Part shown: positions 33,875-46,560 of the stretch, piece after piece
Layout: every line of letters starts with the position of its first letter
Position numbering within the stretch: the first letter of the stretch is position 1
Source of the DNA: Triticum aestivum
Taxonomy: Eukaryota; Streptophyta; Magnoliopsida; Poales; Poaceae
Assembly (NCBI RefSeq): GCF_018294505.1
Contig: NC_057797.1
Coordinates: 122,145,116 to 122,209,115 of the forward strand
Length of the DNA stretch: 64,000 bases
Reading direction: 5' to 3'
The notes under the pieces: generated by a model
The model's input: the letters and a program-made list of their open reading frames with translations, nothing else
Databases searched by the model: none
Told to the model about the DNA's origin: nothing
Made by a program: the position numbers and the translations under genes

Positions 33875-35257
33875 TGATAACCCACAAGTATAGGGGATCA
33901 CAACAGTTTTCGAGGGTAGAGTATTCAACCCAAATTTATTGATTCGACACAAGGGGAGCCAAAGAATATTCTCAAGTATTAACAATTGAGTTGTCAATTC
34001 AACCGCACCTGAAAGACTTAATATCTGCAGCAAAGTATTTAGTAGCAAAGTAATATGGAAGTAGCGGTAACGGTGGCAAAAGTAACAGTATTGGTTTTGT
34101 AGTGATTGTAACAGTGGCAACGGAAAAGTAACTAAGCAAAGATCAATATGTGAAAAGCTCGTAGGCAATGGATTAGTGATGGATAATTATGTCGGATGCG
34201 ATTCATCATGCAACAGTTATAACATAGGGTGACACAGAACTAGCTCCAGTTCATCAATGTAATGTAGGCATGTATTCCGAATATAGTCATACGTGCTTAT
34301 GGAAAAGAACTTGCATGAAATCTTTTGTTCTACCCTCCCGTGGCAGCGGGGTCCTATTAGAAACTAAGGGATATTAAGGCCTCCTTTTAATAGAGTACCG
34401 GACCAAAGCATTAACACTTAGTGAATACATGAACTCCTCAAACTATAGTCATCACCGAGAGTGGTCCCGATTATTGTCACTTCGGGGTTATCGGATCATA
34501 ACACATAGTAGGTGACTGTTGACTTGCAAAATAGGATCAAGAACTCACATATATTCATGAAAACATAATAGGTTTAGATCTGAAATCATGGCACTTGGGC
34601 CCTAGTGACTAGCATTAAGCATAGCAAAGTCATAGCAACATCAATCTCAGAACATAATGGATACTAGGGATCAAACCCAAACAAAACTAACTTGATTACA
34701 TGATAAATCTCATCCAACCCATCACCGTCCAGCAAGCCTACGATGGAATTACTCACGCACGACGGTGAGCATCATGAAATTGGTGATGGAGGAAGGTTGA
34801 TGATGACGATGGATTCCCCTCTTCGGAGCCCCGAACGGACTCCAGATCAGCCCTCCCGAGAGAGATTAGGGCTTGGCGGCAGCTCCGTATTGTAAAACGC
34901 AATGAATCCTTCTCTCTGATTTTTTCTCCCCGGACGTGAATATATAGAGTTGGAGTTGAGGTCGGTGGGGCCCCAGGGGGCCCACGAGACAGGGGGGTGG
35001 GCACGCCCCCATCCTCGTGGACAGGGTGTGGGCCCCCTGACGTTGATTCTTTCACCAGTATTTTTTATATATTCCAAAAATATTCTCCATGAAGTTTCAG
35101 GTCATTCCGAGAACTTTTTTTTCTACACAAAAATAACACCATGGAAATTCTGCTGAAAACAACGTCAGTCCGGGTTAGTTCCATTCAAATCATGCAAGTT
35201 AGAGTCCAAAACAAGGTCAAAAGGGTTTGGGAAAGTAGATACGATGGAGACGTATCA
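33875..35257 (-). repeat. 3' LTR of the Athila-type element
   Basis: 1,383 bp, bounded by TGATAACCCACAAG on the left and GGAGACGTATCA on the right. The adjoining ACTGCCCCAAGC is the complement of a GCTTGGGGCAGT polypurine tract. Confidence 0.93.
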
Positions 35258-37271
35258 ACTGCCCCAAGCTTAAACCTTTGCTTGTCCTCAAGCAATTCAG
35301 TTCACAAACTAAAAGTGATAAAGAAAGAACTTTTACAAACTCTGTTTGATCTTGTTGTTGTACATATGTAGAGCCAGCATTCAATTTTTCAGCAAAGATT
35401 ATGAACTAACCATATTCACAATAACATTTAGGTCCCATGTTTACTCATATCAATGGCATAATCAACTAGCAAGCAATAGTAATAAATCTCGGATGACAAC
35501 ACTTTCTCAAAACAATCATAATGTGATATAACAAGATGGTATCTCGCTAGCCCTTTTTGAGACCGCAAAACATAAATGCAGAGCACATCTGAAGATCGAG
35601 GACTGACTAAACATTGTAATTCATGATAAAAGAGATCCAGTCACAGTCATACTCAATGTAAACTAATAGTAATACATGCAAATGACAACGGTGCTCCCCA
35701 ACTGGTGCTTTTTAATAAGAGGGTGATGACTCAACATAAAAGTAAATAGATAGGCCCTTCGCAGAGGGAAGCAGGGATTTGTAGAGGTACCAGAGCTCGA
35801 TTTTGAAATAGAGATGAATTATATTTTAGGTGGTATACTTTCATTGTCAACATAACAACTGAGAGATCTCGATATCTTCCATGCTACACACATTATAGGC
35901 GGTTCCCAAACAGAATGGTAAAGTTTATACTCCCCCACCACCAACAAACATCAATCCATGGCTTGTCTGAAACAATGGGAGTTTTGTTTGCAATTATTTT
36001 AATTTAAGCATGGGACTGGGCATCCCGATTACCAGCCATTTTCTCGTGAATGAGGAGCGGAGTCCACTCCTCTTGAGAATAACCCGCCTAGCATGGAAGA
36101 TATAGATAGCCCTAGTTGATACATGAGATATTCTTGCATACAAAACATAATTTCATTTGAAGGTTTAGAGTTTGGAACATACAAATTTACTTGGAACGGT
36201 AGGTAGATACCACATATAGGAAGGTATGGTGGACTCATATGGAATAACTTTTGGGTTTTATGGAAGTGGATGCACAAGCAGTATTCCCGCTTAGTACAAG
36301 TGAAGGATAGAAAGAGACTGGGAAGCGACCAGCTAAGAGCGACAACAGTCATGACATGCGTTAAAATTAATCAACACTGAGTGCAAGCATGAGTAGGATA
36401 TAATTCACCATGAACATAAATATCGTGGAGGCTATGTTGATTTTGTTTCAACTACATGTGTGAACATGTGCCAAGTCAAGCCACTCAAATCGTTCAAAGG
36501 AGGATACCACCCTATCATACCACATCACAACCATGTTAATAGCATGTTGGCACGCAAGATAAACCATTATAAACTCCTAGCTAATTAAGCATGGCATGAG
36601 CAACTATAATCTCTAATTGTCATTGCAAACATGTTTCATTCATTATAGGCTGAATCAGGCACCATGAACTAATCATATTTACAAAAACAAGATAGGTCGA
36701 GTTCATAGCAGCTTCTCTCATCTCAATCAGTCCATCATATATCGTCATTATTGCCTTTCACTTGCACAACCGAATGGTGTGGATAATAATAATAGTGCAC
36801 ATGCATTGGACTAAGCTGGAATCTGCAAGCATTCAATACAAGGGAGAAGACAAGGTAATATGGGCTCTTGGTTAAATCAACAATAATGCATATGAGAGCC
36901 ACTCAACATTTTCATCATCGTCTTCTCCTCTCGACCCCCCCCCCCCAAAGGAAAGAAATAAAACTATTTACACGGGAAAGCTCCCAACAAGCAAAAGAAG
37001 AACGAGAAATCTTTTTGAGTTTTATTTTTAATTAATACTACTACAGGCATGAAAAGTAAACTAGCTAAAAGCTACAACTAATTTTTTTTGGTTTTTTATT
37101 AAGGTTTTTCAAACACACAAGAAGAATGCTGGAAAAGAAAATAAACTAGCATGGATAGTACAATGAAAAAGTATGAGCACCGATAACTGGAATGAGTGTG
37201 TGAACATGAATGTAATGTAGGTGAGAGATACGTACTCCCCCAAGCTTAGGCTTTTGTCCTAAGTTGGTCTA
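35258..37271 (-). other. 3' untranslated region of the Athila-type element
   Basis: About 2 kb of AT-rich sequence between the ORF-1-like gene and the 3' LTR. Short frames only, and a C-rich run at 36937-36946. A long non-coding 3' part is usual in Athila-type elements. Confidence 0.6.
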
Positions 37272-38333
37272 TTACCATGGCTGGCCTGGTGGATATCCAA
37301 AGTTGTAGCTAGAGTCGTATTGAGATGCAACAGCTACTGTCTGACGAGCTGCAGCTTGGAGGCGAGCCGCCTCCGTCCTCCTCTCGTACTCGTTCGCCTC
37401 CTCCCTGGTTATAAGATATCTCATTTTTTCCTGAAAGTCAAAGAAAGTAGGAGAAGGGAGAGCGACATGGATGGTGCACCGTCTGTCAAAGGTTAGTCGA
37501 TACTGGAGAAACTGATTGTTCCTCTCAACAAACTCATGGCGAACCATGACATTATAATCTAGGTAAGCAGGATGCAACTCAATATCATTTCCACATATGG
37601 GTATATCAAGATAGTTAGCTACACGAGTTGCATAAATTCCACCAAACAAATCTCCACTTATATTGTTGTGATGCAACCTACGTGAACAATAGTCCCAAGT
37701 TATATTGTTTATCACCTAATACCGCACTCTTGAGGACACTAAGATCTGGAACACACATGTGACAAGCCTCATCTTTACCGTTAATGCATCTACCAATGAA
37801 GAGAGCAAAATAATGTATGGAAGGGAAATGAATGCTCTCTATGGTAGCTTGTGTGATCTCCCTAGATACCCCACAGTAATACTAGCAAGAAAGTCTTTAT
37901 ATTCAGATTTGCAAGGTTCACTAATATTGCCCCAGTGCGGGAGTTTACAAGCATTATTAAAATCTTCTAGGTCCATGGTCTAAGATTTATCATAAAGATC
38001 AAATAGGATAGTGTGAGAATTGCACGAGGATGTAAATCTAAACCTTCTCACAAATGAATCAGTTAGATAGAGGTATTACCGGCACTTATCTGACACGAAG
38101 CTCTCAAGATTAGCAGTACACACATATGCATCAAATTCATCCTTGATGCCTGCCTGGACCATGAACTCCTCCGACGGCCATTTACAAGGCCGCACTTGAG
38201 CTTCCCTTGGTAGTTCATTGTCCGGCTCACGTATTGCGAGCCTTGGGCCTTGCTTCCTTGAGGAACCACCTTGGTACATTTTCCTAAACATTTTTCTTCC
38301 TCTGAAAAATTTCTGAAATTTTGAGTGACTCAA
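37272..38333 (-). pseudogene. ATHILA ORF-1-like gene (broken)
   Basis: Minus-strand protein from MSHSKFQKFFRG at 38333 to GYPPGQPW at 37272. Recognisable parts are WPSEEFMVQAGIKDEFDAYV, then LTDSFVRRFRF, MDLEDFNNACKLP and NNISGDLFGGIYATRVANYL, and the C-terminal Ala/Arg-rich helix with REEANEYERRTEAAR. The family (Pfam ATHILA, PF03078, from memory) lies downstream of pol in Athila elements and has no proven function. Stops and a frame change at about 38075, 37980 and 37720 break it. Confidence 0.75.
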
Positions 38334-39079
38334 AATAAAAGTGAATCAAACTCAACAAGATTGATAGCAACTACTCCTACAAGTGCCTAGAGGCCATATC
38401 ATGCATTAAAACTACTTTTGACCACATAAATTTCACATGCAAGCTCAAGAACAGGGTCACCTAAGCAGCAAAAATTTGCAATAAATAAAGCACTAGAATG
38501 AAAACTAATTGGACCATTGGAGGAGTCACATACCAAAGAACAATCCCCCAAAGCAGTTTTGTGAATGGAGCTTTGAACTAGGAGATCGAAACTGGCAGCA
38601 AGATGGGCAAGAACTCGGGTTTGAGCTGGTGGAGGATTTTTTCTGGAGGAAGACGAAGTGTGTGGGTGCAAGAATAAGTGGAGGGGGCCCACATGGGGTC
38701 CACGAGGCAGGGGGCACGCCCTAGGGGGGTGGGCGCGCCCTGGACCCTCGTGGCCAGGTGGTGGGTCCCGCAGGTGTGTTCTCAGTGCCAAATATTCTTA
38801 AATATTCTAGAAAAAATCATATAAAATTTTCAGGACATTTGGAGAACTTTTTTTTTCAGGGTATTTTTTATTGCAAGGATAATTCAGAAAATAGACAAGA
38901 AATACTATTTTTGCTTTATTTAATCTAAATAATAGAAAGTAAAAGGAGGGTACGGAGAGTTGTGCTTTTTAACTTCATCCATCTCATGCTCACCAAAAGG
39001 AATCCACTGACAAGGTTGATCAAGTCTTGTTAACAAACTCTTTCCGAATCGCATGAAACCAGAGAATTTTCGAATAACA
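38334..39079 (-). other. Spacer where Athila pol would be expected
   Basis: Holds GC-rich blocks (38680-38770, CCTCGTGGCC and GGGGGCCCAC type) like those inside the LTRs of this group, then AT-rich sequence. No RT, RNase H or integrase motif. The missing pol could be a family feature or a deletion. Confidence 0.6.
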
Positions 39080-40030
39080 CTAGGTTACCTCAACGGGGAT
39101 ATGCATGTCCCCAACAATAAGAATATCATATTTTTTCTTGGCAGTAGGAAGAGGAAATTCAAAACCTCCAATAATAATCATTGGAATTTTTCCAATAGAA
39201 TTGATACTATGGACTTGAGGTTGTTTCCTCGGAAAGTGTACCGTATGCTCATTACCATTAATATGAAAAGGGACATTGCCTTTGTTGCAATCAATAAAAG
39301 CCCCTGCAGTATTCAAAAAGGTCTACCAAGAATAATAGACATACTATCATCCTCGGGAATATCAAGAATAAGAAAGTCTGTTAAAATAGTAACGTTTGCA
39401 ACCACAACAGGCACATCCTCACAAATACCGACAGGTATAGCAGTTGATTTATCAGCCATTTGCAAAGATATTTCAGTAGGTGTCAACTTATTCAAATCAA
39501 GTCTACGATATAAAGAGATAGGCATAACACTAACACCGGCTCGAAGATCATATAAAGCAGTTTTAACATAGTTTCTTTTAATGGAGCATGGTATAGTTGG
39601 TACTCCCAGATCTCCAAGTTTGTCTGGTATTCCACCCTTAAAAGTATAATTAGCAAGCATGGTGGAAATTTCATCTTCCGGTATCTTTCTTTTATTTGTG
39701 ACAATATCTTTCATGTACTTAGCATAAGGATTCATTTTAAGCATATCAGTCAAACGCATACGCAAAAAGATACGTTTAATCATTTCAGCAAAGCACTCAA
39801 AATCCTCATCATCCTTTTTCTTGGATGGTTTAGGAGGAAAAGGCATGGGTTTCTGAACCCATGTTTCTCTTTCTTTACCGTGCTTCCTAGCAATGAAGTC
39901 TCTCTTATCATAGCGTTGATTCTTTGATTGTGGGTTATCAAGATCAACAGCAGGTTCAATCTCTGCATCATTGTCATTCCTAGGTTGAGCATCAACATGA
40001 ACATTTATCATCACTAACATTATCACTAGG
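39080..40030 (-). pseudogene. Athila aspartic protease region
   Basis: Open on the minus strand from inside the gag C-terminus. The retropepsin-like part has the Athila pattern ALYDLRAGVSVMPISLY near 39550-39500 (usually DLGA; the catalytic Asp is kept, Gly is changed to Arg), later DFLILDIPEDDSMSIILGRPF. After a frame change it continues FHINGNEHTVHFPRK to a stop at 39080. The fold cleaves the polyprotein. The Arg in the active-site loop and the frame change suggest it is dead. Confidence 0.78.
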
Positions 40031-41822
40031 TTAATGGTCATTGCCAGATTGTGTTTCAGCATCAGAAATAGAAATATCATTGGGATTCTCAGGTGTGTCA
40101 ACAACAGGTTCACTAGAAGCATGCAAAGTCCAATCATTTTTCTTTTTCTTCTTCTTAGAAGAACTAGGTGCATCAACATTAGTTCTATGAGAATCTTGCT
40201 CAATTCTCTTAGGGTGGCCCTCGGGATACAAAGGTTCCTGAGTCATTATACCCCCTCTAGTCACAACTCCAACAACATTATCATTTTTCTTATTATTTAA
40301 TTCATTGAGCAAATCAATCTGAGATTTAAGCACTTGTTCTACTTGAGTGGCAACCATAGAAGCATGTTTACTAATAATTTTAAGTTCACCTTTAACTCTA
40401 GACATATAATCACTCAAGTGTTCGATCATATAAGCATTACGTTTCAATTGTCTACCAACATAAGCATTGAAGTCTTCTTGTTTAACCATAAAATTATCAA
40501 ACTCATCCAAGCATTGGCTAGCAAACTTAGTAGATGGGATTTCACCCTTATCAAATCTATATAGAGAATTTACCTTTACTACCCGTGTCGGGTTATCAAG
40601 ACAATGTATTTCTTCAATAGGTGGTAAATTCTTAACATCTTCAGCTTTAATACCTTTTTCTTCCATAGATTTCTTTGCCTCTTGCATATCTTTAGGACTG
40701 AGAAATAGAATACCCCTTTTCTTCGGGGTTGGCTTAGGAGTTGGTTCAAGAAGTGTCCAATCATTTTCTTTACTCAATATATTATTCAATAGCAATTCAG
40801 CTTGATCAACAGTGCTTTCCGTGAAAACACAACCAACACAACTATCCTGGTGGTCTCCGGAAGCATCGGTTAGTCCATTATAAAAGATATCAAGTATTTC
40901 ATTTTTCTTGAGAGGATGATCAGGAAAAGCATTAAGTAATCGGAGAAGCCTCCCCCAAGCTTGTGGGAGACTCTCTTCTTCAATTTGCACAAAATTATAT
41001 ATTTCCCTTAAGGCAGCTTGTTTCTTATGAGCGGGGAAATATTTAGCAGAGAAATAATAAATCATATCCTGGGGACTATGCACACAACCAGGATCAAGAG
41101 AATTAAACCATGTTTTAGCATCACCCTTTAATGAGAAAAGAAATAACTTAAGGATAAAGTAATAGCGAGTTTTCTCATCATTAGTGAACAGGGTGGCTAT
41201 ATCATTTAATTTAGTAAGATGTGCCAGTTTCAGATTCGTAGCCATAAAAAGGATCAGATTCAACCAAAGTAATTAACTCAAGATCAACAGAGAAATCATA
41301 ATCCTTATCAGAAATACAGATGGCTAAAGTACCAAAAGCAGGGTCATATTTCATTCTAGTAGTCAAAGACTTTTCTTTCAGCTTAGCTAACAGTTTCTTA
41401 AGATCATATCTATCATTGCAAGCTAAAAAGTCACTAGCAGTTTCTTCATCCATAACATAACCCTCAGGCACAACAGGCAATTCATATCTAGGGGGAGAAT
41501 CTTCATCATCACTTTCATCAATATTATCCGTTTCAATAATTTCATTCTCTCTAACCCTAGCAAGTTGTTCATCAAGAAATTCACCTAATGGAACAGTATT
41601 ATCAAGCATAGAAGTAGTTTCATCATAAGTATCACGCATAGCAGAAGTGACATCATCAATAACATGCGACATATCAGAATGAATAGTAGGGGTAGGTGTC
41701 GCAAGTTTACTCATAACAGAAGGCGAATCAAGTGCAGAGCTAGATGGCAGTTCCTTACCTCCCCTCGTAGTTGAGGGATAAATCATGGTTATTTCATCTT
41801 TCAAGTTATTCATAGTGATCAA
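40031..41822 (-). pseudogene. Athila-type gag (one frameshift)
   Basis: Minus strand. The first frame (41822-41211) is acidic, with DEQLARVRENEIIETDN. A frame change near 41215-41260 then leads to a 400-residue frame with the Retrotrans_gag core (FLFSLKGDAKTWFNSLDPG, YFPAHKKQAALREIYNF, EESLPQAWGRLLRLLNAFP). Gag builds the virus-like particle. Apart from the frameshift it is long and open. The start at 41822 lies 70 bases inside the 5' LTR junction. Confidence 0.88.
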
Positions 41823-41862
41823 CAGATATAAATCCCAAGTGACTCAAAGAATAGAGCTATGC

Positions 41863-41880
41863 TCCCCAGCAATGGCTCTA
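41863..41880 (-). promoter_or_regulatory. Primer-binding site, probably Asp tRNA (degenerate)
   Basis: Read on the minus strand, TAGAGCCATTGCTGGGGA matches GCGCCGTTGCCGGGGA at 13 of 16 positions, the tRNA-Asp type primer I recall for Athila elements. It lies 11 bases inside the 5' LTR. Confidence 0.6.
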
Positions 41881-41891
41881 GAAAATAGTCT

Positions 41892-43292
41892 TGATAACCC
41901 ACAAGTATAGGGGATCACAACAGTTATCGAGGGTAGAGTATTCAGCCCAAATTTATTGGTTCGACACAAGTGGAGCCAAAGTATGTTCTCAACTATTAAC
42001 AATTGAGTTGTCAATTCAACGGCACCTGAAAGACTTAATATCTGCATCAAAGTATTTAGTAGCAAAGTCATATGGAAGTAGCGGTAACGGTGGCAAAAGT
42101 AATAGTATTGGTTTTGTATAGTGATTGTAATAGTGGCAACGGAAAAGTAACTAAGCAAAGATCAATATGTGAAAAGCTCGTAGGCAATGGATCAGTGATG
42201 GATAATTATGTCGGATGCAATTCCTCATGAAACAGTTATAACAAAGGGTGACACAGAACTAGCTCCAGTTCATCAATGTAATGTAGGCATGTATTCCGAA
42301 TATAGTCATACATGCTTATGGAAAACACTTGCATGACATCTTTTGTCCTACCCTCCCGTGGCAGCGGGGTCCTATTGGAAACTAAGGGATATTAAGGCCT
42401 CCTTTTAATAGAGTACCGGACCAAAGCATTAACACTTAGTGAATACATGAACTCCTCAAAGTATAGTCATCACGGGGAGTGGTCCCGATTATTGTCATTT
42501 CGGGGTTACCGGATCATAACACATAGTAGGTGACTATTGACTTGCAAAATATGATCAAGAACTCACATATATTCATGAAAACATAATAGGTTCAGATCTA
42601 AAATCATGGCACTCGGGCCCTAGTGACAAGTATTAAGCATAGCAAAGTCATAGCAACATCAATCTCAGAACATAATGGATACTAGGGATCAAACCCTAAC
42701 AAAACTAACTCGATTACATCATAAATCTCATCCAACCCATCACCGTCCAGCAAGCCTATGATGGAATTACTCACACGCGGCGGTGAGCATCATGAAATTG
42801 GTGATGGAGGAAGGTTGATTATGATGATGGCGACGAATTCCCCTTTCCGGAGCCCCGAACAGACTCCAGATCAGCCCTCCCAAGAGAGATTAGGGCTTGG
42901 CGGCAGCTCCGTATCGTAAAACACGATGAATCCTTCTCCCTGATTTTTTCTCCCCGAGCTTGAATATATAGAGTTGGAGTTGAGGTCGGTGAAGCCTCAG
43001 GGGGCCCACAAGACAGGGGGCGCGCCCCAGGGGGGTGGCGTGCCCCCACCCTCGTGGACAGGGTGTGGGCCCCTGACGTTGATTCTTTCGCCATTATTTT
43101 TTATATATTCCAAAAAATTCTCCGTGAAGTTTCAAGTCATTCCTAGAACTTTTATTTTTGCACAAAAATAACACCATGGCAATTCTGCTGAAAACAGAGC
43201 TAGTCCGGGTTAGTTCCATTCTAATCATGCAAGTTAGAGTCCAAAACAAGGTCAAAAGTGTTTGGAAAAGTAGATACGATGGAGATGTATCA
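41892..43292 (-). repeat. 5' LTR of the Athila-type element
   Basis: 1,401 bp, TGATAACCCACAAG ... GGAGATGTATCA as read on the plus strand. It aligns with 33875-35257 throughout. Confidence 0.93.
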
Positions 43293-45489
43293 CTGTGCCG
43301 TTGTCGAAAGGCTCGATGGCTCCATCAATCATCTACAACGATGCTACCGCGAAGGAGATTTTTCTCCCCAGCCAGATCTTTGTATTCGGTGGCTTCGCAC
43401 TGCGTGCCAACTCGGTTGGCCACCTGGAGCAGATCGACAGCTACGCCCCTGGTCACCAGATCAGTTTTGGAAATCCGAATTATGTCGCTGATATCCGAGA
43501 GGAGACTTGATCTTCCAAGGGTTCGCGGCCTCAACACCGCTCCAGCCTTAGATCTGGAGCATGTCATCAGGTCCGAAGACGGGAGTCTAGGGCCCGTCGG
43601 ACTCTCTGTGGCCTTAGAGCTCAACACCAAGAGAATAACGTCTCCGGCAATCATTGCAAGGCTGGACTCTTCTCCGGATACTACTTCTGAACCCTGGAGG
43701 CCCGCGTCATGCGAGCCCGGCCCAGAAACTTCCGACCCCGTCCAAACCCTGCTCTTAAACAAGGCTCTGGACTTATTGTGATCCCTTGGCATCACAGAGG
43801 AACCGCTTCTGAATCACGCCCAGCCTGGACTAGGGGCTGGAAATAGGGAATTTCACTTCCCACCACCAACTTCATAGCCACTGTCGACGACCTAACTGAC
43901 ATGCTTGATTACACCTCCGAAGACATTGACGGTATGGACGACGATGCCGGAGAGGAGCAGGACCAAAACCCGCCGGTCACCGGACATTGGACGGCTACCT
44001 CCTCGTATGACGTATATATGGTGGATACATGTAAAAACGGCGACAATGATGATGAGAAAAACCCAATCGAGGACGAACCTCCTGAGATACCGCCGAAATG
44101 TCGACGTCAGCGGCGCCACTCTAAATCACGTTGTGGTAAGAACAGCAATACCGGCGCCGAAGACAATGATACTCCGGAGAACACCGAAGACCAAGAAAAC
44201 CCCATCAAACAGGATGATCGGGAGGATGGGCAAGTTGACCCTGACGAACAAACAGGGAACAATGACTCGGAGGACAACAACTATCTGCCACTCTCCGAGG
44301 ACGACGTAAGCCTCGGCGACGAAGATTTTATCATGCCAGAGGAACCCCTCGAACAAGAGCGCTTCAAGCGCCGGCTAATAGCCACGGCTAGAACCCTAAA
44401 AAAGAAACAACAGAAGCTTCAAGCCGACCAAGATCTGCTCAACGACAGATGGACTAACGTCCTGGCTGTCAAAGAATACGACCTTGAACGCCCAGCAAAG
44501 AGTTGCCCAAAGCGTAAGCTGCTACCCCAATTTGATGATGAGGCGTTGGAGCCCATACCACCCATGCGTAATGCAGCTGATGGGCCCGATAGACCACCAC
44601 GTGGCCGGGATAGAGCGTCAACTCAACCCGAACACCAGCCGCACCACCTCGCCGCAAAAGCAGAGAAACGATAGCTTGGGGATACGCATACGACCTACGA
44701 CAGGACCTGGAGAATAGGGCAGGTTAGACCAGGTCAATCTACGGATCACGGGGGCGTGCTCTGGCGCGAGAGGCGGGCTATCAAGCCTTGTGCGATAAAC
44801 ACAACCAACCCTGGGCTGAAAACCACATATGGACTCCATCCGAACTGCGTCGTGACATGGCCCGATACAGAGGTGCCGCACACCCCCTATGCTTCACCGA
44901 TGAGGTAATGGAGAACGAGTTCCCTGAAGGGTTTAAACCCGTGAACATCGAATCATATGATGGCACAACAGACCCTGCAGTATGGATTGAAGATTTTCTT
45001 CTCCACATTCACATGGCTCGCGTTGATGATCTACACGCCATCAAATACCTTCCCCTAAAGCTTAAGGAGACAGCTAGGCACTGGTTAAACAGCCTCCCAG
45101 AAAACTCTATTGGAAGCTGGAAAGACTTTGAAGATGCCTTTAGAGACAACTTCCAAGGCACTTATGTCCGGCCTCCGGATGTCGATGACCTCAGTCATAT
45201 AGTCCAACAGCCCGGAGAGTCGGCCAGGAAATCCTGGACCAGGTTCCTAATTAAAAAGAACCAGATTGTCGACTGTCCGGATGCCGAAGCCCTAGCGGCC
45301 TTCAAACAAAGCATCCGCGACGAATGGCTCGCCCGACACCTCGGCCAAGAAAATTCGAAGTCTACGGCAGCCCTTATAGCACTAATGACCTATTACTGCG
45401 CAAGCGAGGATAGCTGGCTAGCCCGTTGCGGTAACAGTACCAGCGACCCCGGCACTTCCGAAGCCCGAAACGGCAATGGAAGGCCCTGA
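43293..45489 (+). pseudogene. Fatima-like gag (broken)
   Basis: The plus-strand N-terminus (MAPSIIYNDATAKEIF, then FVFGGFALRANSVGHLEQID) begins just after the Athila insertion and stops at 43508. A long acidic frame follows at 43901-44674, then the Retrotrans_gag core at 44788-45489: GFKPVNIESYDGTTDPAVWI, ARHWLNSLPENSIGSW and FRDNFQGTYVRPP. Several stops and frame changes separate the parts. Confidence 0.83.
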
Positions 45490-46560
45490 CGCAACAAACA
45501 TAAGCGCTGGAGCAACAATGATGATATAGAGAATATGGCACTCAATGTCGGATTCAGTGGCTCCAAATCCGGTCAATGGAAGAAGCCATTCAAATGAAAC
45601 AAAGACGGTTAATCAAGCCTGGACCGAATACTTGATCGACCCTGCCAGATACATGGCACTCCTGATAAGCCTGCCAACCATACCAACAGAAGTTGTTGGG
45701 TCTTCAAACAGGCCGGCAAATCAAATGCCGAACATAAGGAGAAAGGTTCGCCCAGTGAGGATGACGACGAGGAACCTCGCGCACCGAAAACAGGGGGTCA
45801 GAAGAAATTTCGCCCCGAAGTCAAAACGGTGAATATGATGTATGTCACCCATATCCCCAAGAAGGAGCGCAAGCTCGCGCTAAGGGACGTCTATGCGATA
45901 GAGCCAGTTGCCCCAAAATTCAACCCATGGTCGGCCTGTCCGATCACCTTCGATCGTAGGGACCATCCGACCAGTATCCATCACGGCGGGTCAGCCGCAT
46001 TAGTCCTCGATCCAATCATTGATGGATTCCACCTTACGCGAGTCCTCATGGACGACAGCAGCAGCCTTAACCTGCTCTATCAGGACACAGTCTGCAAGAT
46101 GGGTATTGATCCGTCAAGAATCAAGCCTACTAAAACTACCTTTAAAGGAGTGATACCCAATGTAGAGGCCCGCTGCACGGGCTCAATCACATTGGAAGTG
46201 GTCTTCGGCTCGCCGGACAACTTCCGCAGCGAAGAATTGATCTTCGGTATCGTCCCCTTTGAAGTGGCTAACATGCACTGCTCGGACGAACCATGTTCGC
46301 TCGCTTCAATGCATTCCCGCACTACACCTATCTCAAACTCAAGATGCCCGAACCACGCAGAGTCATAATAGTGAATGGAAATATGGAACGCTCCCTCCGC
46401 ACTGAGGATCACACCACAGCCCTGGCAGCGGAAGTACAGGGTGGCCTCATTAAGCCAACTGTTATGTCAGCGGCCAAGTCCTCATACACTGTCAAACGAG
46501 TCCATACTACCCCATTGTATGACAGTCCAGCTTGTCAGGAGCTCGATTAGCAATTCGGCC
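45490..46560 (+). pseudogene. Fatima-like protease region, end of coding part
   Basis: After a linker with a zinc-knuckle remnant (about 45630-45700), the frame at 45829-46368 carries a retropepsin-like domain: SAALVLDPIIDGFHLTRVLM, active-site MDDSSSLNLLY, then TFKGVIPNVEARCTGSITLE. The usual DGGS/DTGS loop reads DDSS. A frame change near 46300 precedes the last piece (NGNMERSLRTEDHT). In autonomous relatives RT follows here; this copy has none. Confidence 0.8.

Larger units (their letters stand above)
33875..43292 (-). mobile_element. Athila-type Gypsy element (Sabrina/WHAM-like), gag-protease copy
   Basis: Exact target duplication CTGTG at 33870-33874 and 43293-43297, and two LTRs of about 1.4 kb in minus orientation (TGATACGTCTCC ... 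in sense). On the minus strand it carries gag, an aspartic protease and an ATHILA ORF-1-like gene. RT, RNase H and integrase are absent, so it would be non-autonomous. In the first roughly 355 aligned LTR bases I count 17 substitutions, about 5%, so it is younger than its Fatima-like host. Confidence 0.92.

Noticed and set aside
43325..43795. Minus-strand frame of 156 codons
   Set aside because: Shadow of the Fatima-like gag N-terminal region on the plus strand, where recognisable gag motifs lie.
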